Origin: Paenibacillus allorhizosphaerae
Lineage (GTDB): Bacteria > Bacillota > Bacilli > Paenibacillales > NBRC-103111
DNA length: 64,000 bases
Direction: 5' to 3'
NCBI RefSeq assembly: GCF_910594985.1
Contig: NZ_CAJVCE010000009.1
Coordinates: forward strand, 124,001-188,000
In this document: piece by piece, positions 57,777-64,000 of the stretch
Layout: each line of letters starts with the position of its first letter
How positions within the stretch are numbered: position 1 is the first letter of the stretch
Translations under genes and position numbers: made by a program
Notes under the pieces: generated by a model
The model's database searches: none
What the model was told of the DNA's origin: nothing
The model's input: the letters and a program-made list of their open reading frames with translations, nothing else

Positions 57777-59342
57777 TTACTTCTTATATACGCCGGCGTA
57801 TTTTTTATTGATTTCATTCAGTATCTCATCCCCGCCCGATTTTTTCCACTTGTCCACGAAAGCGTTGAATTCGGTGTCGAGATTGATTTCGCCGGAAATC
57901 GCTTTGACGAAAAACTCCTGCTCGATTTTGCCCAAATCCGGATATTTCGATTGGGCCGGCACAAAGACGTCAACCGGCGTGATGATTTTGACACCGCTTT
58001 CCATGCTGTTCATGAACTGGATCGCATCGTCGGGGTAGTCGTACTTTTCCATCGCCTTCGATTTATTGCCGAATAGGCCGTAAAAGGTGCCCGCACCGAT
58101 TTTGTATTTGGTCGCCTCGCTCGAAAACTCCGGCTTCATGATCGGCTTCCCGCCGACCATCTGGTAATGCTCGCCTTCGATCCCGTAGACGGACAGAAGA
58201 TACGTGGCATCGTCGGTTGCAAGAGCTTCCATCATTTTATATATTCGATCTTTCTTGGCCGTATCCTTCGTTACCTGAGCTCCCATGGCGAGAAAAGCGT
58301 TGCGCGTTCCGTACGACATCGCCATCCCCTCGCCGTAAGGTCCTTGCAGCGCCTTGCCGACGACAATCGGCGTATTCGGCGACTTCTGATAAAAACGCGG
58401 CGCAATAATGCCCATCCGTTTCTCAAACTGGAACGATTGCCAATCGCGGATGCCGACTTTTCCGTTGATGAAATCCTGGTGCGCATCCTCCACCTTTTTC
58501 GTAATGAACTCGCGGTCGATCAGCCCTTCCTTATACCAACGGTTCAGCAGCTTCAACGCTTCGCGCATTTTATCCGTCGTTAATCCTTGATAAATTGTGC
58601 CTTTGTCATCAGCCATCCATCCCCATTTGACCTGGTACGCCGCCATTACGATTTGAAACGTCCGGTTATCCGCCCCTTGACCCGAATAGCCGATCGTGTC
58701 TTTTTTCCCGTTTCCATCCGGATCGTTGTCGCGGAATTTCCGCAGCACATCCTCGAACTCCTGCAACGTGCGAGGCGCGTGGTCATAGCCGATTTTTTTC
58801 AGCCAATCTCCGTTATAGCCGGGCAGGAAGGGCAGTCTTCCCGCAGGCCAATAGAGCGGAACGGCGAAGCTTTTGCCGTCGACGAGCCCGTTTTTCCACA
58901 GCTTCGGATCCGCCTCATCCACCGATTTGGCGTAGGCGGGCATCTTCGAACGGATCTCCTTCTCCGGCAGCTCGGCCAGCACGCCCTGGTTCGCCAAGTC
59001 GTATATATCGTTCGGCCCGTCCAAATAGATCAGGTCGGGCACTTCGCCCCCGCTGATCTTCAGATTAATTTGCTCGCGGTAATTTTGCCGTTCGATCCGG
59101 ATGTTTTTGATTTGCACGTTGAACTTTTTCTCAAGCGCCTTTTGCACCGGGGAGTTGTCATTCTCCGGCGGGTTGAAGCTGAGCCAAGTGATCTGGATCG
59201 GCTTCCCGTCCATGCCGCCGTCCCCTCCCTGCGGCTGTCCCGTATTCGCGTTCGAGCTGCAGCCCGCCGCCGTGGACATCGCAAGCAAACCGGCCAGCAA
59301 GCCTTTTGTCCCCATACGCTTCATCTGCTTGAACACATGCAT
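57777..59342 (-). CDS. Extracellular solute-binding lipoprotein (LplA/YtcQ type)
   Basis: A 521-residue large binding lipoprotein of the LplA class. Lipobox STAAGCSS with Cys28. Landmarks are ITWLSFNPPENDNSPVQKAL, GGEVPDLIYLDGPNDIYDLA and LYWPAGRLPFLPGYNGDWLK. In Paenibacillus and Bacillus this class imports complex oligosaccharides such as rhamnogalacturonan pieces. The ATG at 59342 has GGGAGG 6 nt upstream. It is the third gene of lplB-lplC-lplA order and probably forms one transporter with the two permeases just upstream. Confidence 0.9.
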   Translation of the reverse strand: MHVFKQMKRMGTKGLLAGLLAMSTAAGCSSNANTGQPQGGDGGMDGKPIQITWLSFNPPENDNSPVQKALEKKFNVQIKNIRIERQNYREQINLKISGGEVPDLIYLDGPNDIYDLANQGVLAELPEKEIRSKMPAYAKSVDEADPKLWKNGLVDGKSFAVPLYWPAGRLPFLPGYNGDWLKKIGYDHAPRTLQEFEDVLRKFRDNDPDGNGKKDTIGYSGQGADNRTFQIVMAAYQVKWGWMADDKGTIYQGLTTDKMREALKLLNRWYKEGLIDREFITKKVEDAHQDFINGKVGIRDWQSFQFEKRMGIIAPRFYQKSPNTPIVVGKALQGPYGEGMAMSYGTRNAFLAMGAQVTKDTAKKDRIYKMMEALATDDATYLLSVYGIEGEHYQMVGGKPIMKPEFSSEATKYKIGAGTFYGLFGNKSKAMEKYDYPDDAIQFMNSMESGVKIITPVDVFVPAQSKYPDLGKIEQEFFVKAISGEINLDTEFNAFVDKWKKSGGDEILNEINKKYAGVYKK

Positions 59343-59352
59343 AACCTCCCTT

Positions 59353-60237
59353 TTATCCTTTCAACGAGCCGACAAAGATGCCTTTGACAAAGTACTTTTG
59401 AAGAAAAGGATACACGATGAGAATCGGAATGGTCGCGACCATCAGCGTCGCCGCTTTGATCGTTTCCGGAATCATATTTTGTACGCCCGGCTGATCGAGC
59501 AGCGCCTGCATTTCCTGCGTCTGGTTTTCCACGACAAGCCGCCGCAAATAAATTTGCAGCACCATTTTCGCCGGATCCTGAATATAGAGCAAGCCGTCAA
59601 ACCACGCATTCCAATGATTGACGGCCGACCAGAGGCCAACCGTCGCAAGAATGGGCTTGGATAGCGGCAATATGAGCGAAACGAGCACGCGGATATCGCT
59701 TGCCCCGTCCATCTTGGCGGAATCCTCCAGCTCGCTCGGGATTTGCATGAAAAAATTGCGCAGGATGAGCATGGAGAACGTGCTGATCAGAAAGGGCGGG
59801 GCCAGCACATACACCCAGTGGGAGTTAATTAATCCGAGCTGTTTGATCAGCAAATAGGTCGGAATGAGGCCGCCTTGGAAAAACATCGTAAATACAATGA
59901 GCATGGTGTAGAAAGTGCGGTGGGGCAAATATTTTTTCGATAACGGATAAGCGACCATGGACATGAAAATGAGCGACAACAAGGTGCCCACTACGGTCCG
60001 GAATATGGTGTTGCCGAAGCCGATCCAGATCTGACTGGAGACGAATACGGTTTTGTAAGCTTCCAGCGACCATTCCAAAGGAAAGATATGAAGTCCGGGC
60101 CGAATCGCTTCGACCGGCGTGCTGAACGATACCGCAAGCTCGTGAACGAAAGGGTACAGCATGGCGGCGCTGAACACCGAGAAGAAGACAACGAGAGCCA
60201 GTTGAAACCCCTTTTCCCCTGCCGTCATTCGCGTCAT
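59353..60237 (-). CDS. Carbohydrate ABC transporter permease (LplC/YtcP type)
   Basis: A 294-residue permease with six hydrophobic segments and the coupling motif LEDSAKMDGASDIRVLVSLI. The C-terminus ending in YFVKGIFVGSLKG is characteristic of YtcP/LplC proteins. An AAAAGGAG site precedes the start. Pairs with the LplB-type permease 15 bp upstream. Confidence 0.92.
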   Translation of the reverse strand: MTRMTAGEKGFQLALVVFFSVFSAAMLYPFVHELAVSFSTPVEAIRPGLHIFPLEWSLEAYKTVFVSSQIWIGFGNTIFRTVVGTLLSLIFMSMVAYPLSKKYLPHRTFYTMLIVFTMFFQGGLIPTYLLIKQLGLINSHWVYVLAPPFLISTFSMLILRNFFMQIPSELEDSAKMDGASDIRVLVSLILPLSKPILATVGLWSAVNHWNAWFDGLLYIQDPAKMVLQIYLRRLVVENQTQEMQALLDQPGVQNMIPETIKAATLMVATIPILIVYPFLQKYFVKGIFVGSLKG

Positions 60238-60252
60238 AGCGATTCACTCCTT

Positions 60253-61209
60253 TTAGAACAAGCTTTCCTGCCCCGACTTTTTGACAATATAGTTCGTCAG
60301 CAGTACGAGGATGAAACCGACGACATTTTTGAACAAGCCGACGGCGGTCGTAAAGCTGTACTGCATCCGGTTGATGCCCGTTCGGAATACGTAGGTATCG
60401 ATAATGTCCGAAACCGAGTACACCGCCGGATTGTACAGGTTCAGCACTTGATCGAAGCCGGCGTCCATCAGATGGCCGATGCGGAGAATGAACAGGATGG
60501 CAATGACCGGCATGATGCTCGGCAGCGTGATATGTATGATCTGCCGGAACCGGCTCGCACCGTCCATGACGGCCGCTTCGTACAGATGAGGATCGATCCC
60601 GGCCAAAGCCGCCAAATAAATAATCGTCCCCCATCCGATTTCCTTCCAAATGCCGGACATGACGAGCGTAAAGCGGAAGTAGTTTTTATCGCCCAAAAAG
60701 TAAATCGGTTCGAAACCGAGCCATTGAATGAATTGATTGACGATACCGGTTGTCGGGGAGAGTATGATGGCGAGCAGCCCGGCCAGGATGACCCAGGAAA
60801 AAAAATGCGGCAAGTAGGAGATCGATTGTGCGATTCGTTTGAACAGTTGGAGCCGTAGCTCGTTAAACAGCAGTGCGAGCACGATCGGGGCGGGGAATCC
60901 GAACACGATATGATAGAAGCTGATGAGCAGCGTATTTCGCAATATGAGCCAGAAATCGGATACGATGAACATTTGCTTGAAGTGGAACAATCCGACCCAT
61001 TCGCTGCCTCCAATGCCCGCCATAATACGGTAGTCTTTGAAGGCAATCTGTATGCCGTACAGCGGGCCGTAGTAAAAAATAACGTACCAGATGAGTCCGG
61101 GAGCCAGCATGAGCAGCAAATACTTGTGCTTTTTATACTGCAGCCAAACGCTTGGTTCACGATGATAAGCTTTGGCCGTACTTCGCTTCGAAAGTGCCTC
61201 CGGTTTCAT
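60253..61209 (-). CDS. Carbohydrate ABC transporter permease (LplB/YteP type)
   Basis: A 318-residue permease. The N-terminus LQYKKHKYLLLMLAPGLIWY leads into the first membrane segment, followed by YYGPLYGIQIAFKDYRIMAG and the coupling motif YEAAVMDGASRFRQIIHITL. LplB/YteP is the larger permease of this class. GGAGGTG precedes the ATG at 61209. First gene of the transporter operon. The energising ATPase is not encoded here, as is usual for this class, which shares a common MsmX-type ATPase. Confidence 0.92.
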   Translation of the reverse strand: MKPEALSKRSTAKAYHREPSVWLQYKKHKYLLLMLAPGLIWYVIFYYGPLYGIQIAFKDYRIMAGIGGSEWVGLFHFKQMFIVSDFWLILRNTLLISFYHIVFGFPAPIVLALLFNELRLQLFKRIAQSISYLPHFFSWVILAGLLAIILSPTTGIVNQFIQWLGFEPIYFLGDKNYFRFTLVMSGIWKEIGWGTIIYLAALAGIDPHLYEAAVMDGASRFRQIIHITLPSIMPVIAILFILRIGHLMDAGFDQVLNLYNPAVYSVSDIIDTYVFRTGINRMQYSFTTAVGLFKNVVGFILVLLTNYIVKKSGQESLF

Positions 61210-61603
61210 GGAACCTTCACCTCCATTCGTTGCCGTTCCTCTGGTGATTACGAGCCAGTATGCAATGCGTAAATGATCGGCCGATGTCGTTTCCGTTTCA
61301 TGGTTTGCAAGCTTGCAGCCTCCTTCTACCGTTTACAACGAATGCGGGAGCAGTAAACGATGCGTTTTATATTGGTAATCATATAATAACATCATGATAT
61401 TTATAATGTAAACGGTTTATTTTCGCGGAAATCCGCTACATTTGACGAAACATGTGCTACAGCAAAGCCTTAATGAGCAGGAAGGAAGGAAAGCCATGAG
61501 CCGGGGCGGGATTCAACGATTGATTCGCTTGCCGGCATTCAGAGCGACCACGGAAGGTTGGAAACGCGGAGGCGCATCGTACCAACACCCCGTTCTCGTA
61601 AAC
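61210..61603. other. Intergenic region upstream of the LplBCA-type operon
   Basis: About 390 bp. It contains a cre-like sequence (61407-61420), two further GTAAACG motifs near 61335-61360, and AT-rich promoter-like sequence on the minus strand. No convincing gene was found; a plus-strand frame at 61442-61831 was rejected. Confidence 0.5.
61407..61420 (+). promoter_or_regulatory. Possible cre-like site before the LplBCA-type operon
   Basis: TGTAAACGGTTTAT matches 12 of 14 consensus cre positions and overlaps a minus-strand −35-like GTTTACA. Weaker than the site at 55722-55735. Confidence 0.35.
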
Positions 61604-61786
61604 TTATTCGGATTTGCCGCCTTTGGAACTACTGGAAGCTGCAGCGCCATCCTGCCGTTTCGTCCCTTTGCTTTTATACGGTTTGGGAGCGTTCTTGGCT
61701 CTATTGGCACTAGCCTGCCAGCGATTCCAGCCCTTTTTGTCCGTTCCTCTGCCTGTACCGCCCTTGCCTTTTGCTTTACTCAACAT
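61604..61786 (-). CDS. Small basic DUF3934-like protein
   Basis: A 60-residue, highly basic Gly/Lys/Ser-rich protein (SKAKGKGGTGRGTDKKGWNR, WQASANRAKNAPKPYKSKG). The conserved GTGRGxxxKGWNRWQASA core matches the small DUF3934 family seen in Bacilli. Function unknown; the composition suggests nucleic-acid or ribosome association. GGAG precedes a cluster of ATG ATG TTG codons, so the exact start (61786 or the TTG at 61783) is uncertain. It stands alone between two sugar transporter operons. Confidence 0.7.
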   Translation of the reverse strand: MLSKAKGKGGTGRGTDKKGWNRWQASANRAKNAPKPYKSKGTKRQDGAAASSSSKGGKSE

Positions 61787-62043
61787 CATCACTCCATCAT
61801 GATCATTTCCCAAGCATACTTGCCTTCTTAATCAAAGAAGTACTGCCCATGCAACAACTGCTTGTGCATACGGCAGTACTCTCGATTGAAGTTACTCTCA
61901 ACTATATACTTGCATTGCGTTATTTTCAAGCAGCTCGCACGGTTCATTCCGAATTCCCGCCTACGATGGTTAAGGCATGGACATTTGCACCGAGCGGCCT
62001 ATTCATTCCCCCAATGCCATTCGCTGCCGCTTCATGAATGCTG

Positions 62044-62913
62044 TTATCCTTTCACGGCTGAACTTGAGACGCCTTCAATAATAAACCTTTGGCCGAACAT
62101 GAAAATAACAAGCATCGGCAGCACCGCGGCAAACGAGGCCGCCATCATGCTGTTGTAATCGATGTAGTTCACGTCGATAAAGCTTTGCAAGCCAAGCGGA
62201 ATGGTGAACAAATCCTTGTCGATCAAAAACACGAGCGCCCGCTCGTAATCGTTCCAGTGCCAGGAAAAGTCGATGATCGTGAACGTTGCGAGCACCGGCT
62301 TGGCAAGTGGCAGCATCATACGGAAAAAGATCGTAAAGTGACCCGCTCCGTCGATCATGGCGGATTCCGAAATATCGACCGGGACGGACAGGAAAAACTG
62401 CCGGATCATGAACACGCCGTAAATCGTAAACAAATTCGGCAGGATGAGCGCCCAGTGGGTATTGTAAATTCCCATCCAATCGAACATGAGGAACTGGGGC
62501 ACGAACAAAATTTGCGGCGGAATGAGCATCATCGACAAATAAAAGACGAACAGCACATCTCTGCCTTTGAACTGAATATTGGAAAATCCGTAAGCGGTAA
62601 TGGCCGCCAGCAGGACGGCGCCGAGCGAACTGATCAACGCGATCTTCAACGAGTTCAAATAATAAATGACGAAGCTGTCGTTGCCCGTCCATACTTTGAT
62701 GTGATGGTCGAGCACGATCGGGGACGGAATCCACTTGATCGGAAAGCGGAACACGTCTTGCGGCGAACTGAACGATGTCGTGATCATCCACAAAAACGGA
62801 ATGATCATGGCGATGCCCGTCGCGAACAGGACGACCGTCAGGGACAGCATTTTGAAATTGATAGGGATCGGTTTAATGCCGGCAGACGCATGGGTGACTT
62901 CCGTTTGTTCCAT
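62044..62913 (-). CDS. Carbohydrate ABC transporter permease (MalG/YcjP type)
   Basis: A 289-residue permease with six hydrophobic segments, the coupling motif ISESAMIDGAGHFTIFFRMM and the terminal FIIEGVSSSAVKG typical of MalG-type sugar permeases. The ATG at 62913 has AAGGGGG upstream; the longer frame from 62961 overlaps the previous gene. Second permease of the transporter whose binding protein is cut by the right edge. Confidence 0.9.
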   Translation of the reverse strand: MEQTEVTHASAGIKPIPINFKMLSLTVVLFATGIAMIIPFLWMITTSFSSPQDVFRFPIKWIPSPIVLDHHIKVWTGNDSFVIYYLNSLKIALISSLGAVLLAAITAYGFSNIQFKGRDVLFVFYLSMMLIPPQILFVPQFLMFDWMGIYNTHWALILPNLFTIYGVFMIRQFFLSVPVDISESAMIDGAGHFTIFFRMMLPLAKPVLATFTIIDFSWHWNDYERALVFLIDKDLFTIPLGLQSFIDVNYIDYNSMMAASFAAVLPMLVIFMFGQRFIIEGVSSSAVKG

Positions 62914-62927
62914 CGTATCCCCCTTTC

Positions 62928-63803
62928 TTAGTAATGGACCCATTTTTTCTGTCCATACCATTGGAACAGCGTGATAAGCAAGATGAACACGAACAATACG
63001 ATCGAAATCGTGGATGCATAGCCCATCTCATAGTAGCGGAAAGCGGTTTTATACACATACAGCGACAGCACCTGCGAGCTCGTTCCCGGACCGCCGTGAG
63101 TGACGGCTTCCATGATTCCGAACGCTTTGACCGTAACTACAAATCCGGTCAGCAGCAGGAAGAACGTCGTCGGGCTGACGAGCGGAAGAATGACATGCCG
63201 GATCGTGTGCCGCGCCTTGGCCCCGTCCATTTTGGCGGCCTCCAGCAATTCCTTCGGAACCTCCTGCAGCGCGGCCAAATAAATGATCATGTTGTACCCG
63301 AGCAGCAGCCAAATCCAGATGATGTCGTAGGCCAGCATCGGCGTAGTCGTCGTAGAAAACCATCCGGGCGGATTGGCAACGCCTACCGAACGCAGAAACT
63401 GGTTGATCGGACCGTTCTTCGCATCGAACAGCAGCATCCACACAAACGCAACTGCAACGCCGCTTGTGATATAGGGCAAAAAGTACATGGCGCGCAGCCA
63501 ATTTTTCAAATACACCTGCTTATTCAGCAGCAGCGCTACAAAAAAAGCCAGCACGACCGAAACGGGTACCGATAACAAGAACACGAACGTGTTTCTCAAA
63601 GCTTCATAGAACACTTCATCCTGAAACAATCGCTGAAAGTTGGCCCATCCGACGAAATTGGCCGTCTTGGTCGTAAACTTCCAATTGGTAAACGAAATGA
63701 CGAACGTGAATAAAGCCGGAATAAAGAAAAATACGGTGACGCCAATAATATTGGGAAGCACGAAGAGGTAACCGACAAGCTGCTGCTTTTTTCCCCATTT
63801 CAT
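62928..63803 (-). CDS. Carbohydrate ABC transporter permease (MalF/UgpA type)
   Basis: A 291-residue permease. The N-terminus KWGKKQQLVGYLFVLPNIIG and the coupling motif LLEAAKMDGAKARHTIRHVI are typical of MalF/UgpA/LacF sugar permeases. The ATG at 63803 has GGAGG 8 nt upstream. It follows the binding-protein gene by 85 bp, with a strong hairpin in the gap. Confidence 0.9.
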   Translation of the reverse strand: MKWGKKQQLVGYLFVLPNIIGVTVFFFIPALFTFVISFTNWKFTTKTANFVGWANFQRLFQDEVFYEALRNTFVFLLSVPVSVVLAFFVALLLNKQVYLKNWLRAMYFLPYITSGVAVAFVWMLLFDAKNGPINQFLRSVGVANPPGWFSTTTTPMLAYDIIWIWLLLGYNMIIYLAALQEVPKELLEAAKMDGAKARHTIRHVILPLVSPTTFFLLLTGFVVTVKAFGIMEAVTHGGPGTSSQVLSLYVYKTAFRYYEMGYASTISIVLFVFILLITLFQWYGQKKWVHY

Positions 63804-63852
63804 AGACAAGTCCTCCATTATATTTAAAGGGGCGGGCTTTCAAAGGTAGAAG

Positions 63853-63881
63853 GGGCGCCGCACACCTGCGCCGCGGCACCC
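63853..63881 (-). terminator. Hairpin between binding-protein and permease genes
   Basis: Nine-base-pair stem (GGGTGCCGC / GCGGCGCCC, one G-T pair) with an 11-nt loop and no strong T-tract. Such intra-operon hairpins often stabilise the binding-protein part of the transcript and lower permease expression. Confidence 0.55.
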
Positions 63882-63888
63882 GACATCG

Positions 63889-64000
63889 TTATTTGTTTTG
63901 CTGCAAATAGGTGTTATGGCTTTTGACAACCTTGCTAAACACTTGATCCAGACTCTGGTCATTGGTGAAATACAGCTGGTATTCTTTTTTCCGGGCATCG
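63889..64000 (-). CDS. C-terminus of a sugar-type extracellular solute-binding protein (cut by window edge)
   Basis: Only the last 37 codons are in the window (KEYQLYFTNDQSLDQVFSKV and the ending HNTYLQQNK). The helical C-terminal tail and its position directly before two MalF/MalG-type permeases identify it as the binding protein of that transporter. The rest of the gene lies beyond the right edge. Confidence 0.75.
   Translation of the reverse strand, partial: DARKKEYQLYFTNDQSLDQVFSKVVKSHNTYLQQNK

Noticed and set aside
61442..61831. Plus-strand 129-codon frame near the DUF3934-like gene
   Set aside because: No ribosome binding site; it is antisense to the small basic protein, whose conserved core is recognisable.
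62089..62931. 280-codon plus-strand frame over the MalG-type permease
   Set aside because: Translation is His/Arg/Asp-rich, typical of the antisense of membrane-protein genes.
1..64000. CRISPR arrays, tRNA, rRNA, complete insertion sequences or integrated phage
   Set aside because: No regularly spaced repeats, no cloverleaf-like sequence noticed, no transposase or integrase reading frame.

Overview
The window reads as a chromosomal segment of a Paenibacillus-like, spore-forming Firmicute. The evidence is the mix of families: an S-layer-homology protein, several secreted copper-amine-oxidase-type stalk-domain proteins, a YheC/YheD spore-coat-associated ATP-grasp protein, many LplABC-type sugar ABC transporters, a 7TM hybrid sensor kinase, and strong GGAGG ribosome binding sites. 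No rRNA, tRNA, CRISPR array, complete insertion sequence or replication origin was seen. Most genes lie on the minus strand.

Layout. 1-3.3 kb: a potABCD polyamine importer operon, with potD cut by the left edge. 3.6-6.4 kb: arylamine N-acetyltransferase, YheC/D protein and a secreted OB-fold protein. 6.7-11.4 kb: an SLH protein convergent with an operon of four secreted stalk-domain proteins. 11.6-16.6 kb: a Tat-exported beta-helix protein, a PHP phosphatase, an AraC regulator and an HD-GYP phosphodiesterase. 16.8-21.8 kb: a PilZ c-di-GMP receptor, a 1030-residue hybrid kinase carrying two kinase modules, and a convergent SARP/BTAD response regulator. 22-29.2 kb: small hypotheticals, a metallophosphoesterase, a nucleotidyltransferase, a stalk/beta-propeller protein, the NAD(P)HX repair enzyme with an unusual Ala-rich insertion, and a DUF6155-like protein. 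29.5-30.9 kb: a frameshifted solute-binding protein. 30.9-33.4 kb: an NAD salvage set (nadR, pnuC, nrtR) with a matching palindrome in front of both pnuC and nrtR. 33.6-34.2 kb: a VapBC-type toxin-antitoxin pair. 34.3-40 kb: an oppDFBCA peptide importer. 40.3-41.5 kb: a two-part threonine/serine exporter. 41.7-44.8 kb: an AT-richer patch with a Fic protein, a tailspike-like beta-helix protein, a folded inverted-repeat element and a gene fragment. 44.8-48.4 kb: an EamA exporter and metNPQ. 48.8-56.7 kb: an IclR regulator and a five-gene catabolic operon (solute-binding protein, BNR sialidase-like enzyme, DapA/NanA-type aldolase, FG-GAP protein, sugar-phosphate isomerase). 56.9-64 kb: a PhyH dioxygenase and two sugar ABC transporters, the second cut by the right edge.

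How the parts work together. The 48.8-64 kb block looks like a regulated uptake-and-breakdown system for an unidentified, possibly acidic, sugar. The same palindrome lies at the iclR start site and upstream of the catabolic operon, and a near-consensus cre site lies between that promoter region and the first gene. The NAD salvage set looks self-contained: NrtR would sense ADP-ribose or NAD and repress uptake (PnuC) and salvage (NadR) as well as itself. The four stalk-domain proteins next to the S-layer-type protein form an envelope gene set of unknown function behind a promoter that overlaps a perfect 15-bp palindrome. Enzyme substrates and regulator effectors are inferred from family membership only; no database search was possible.
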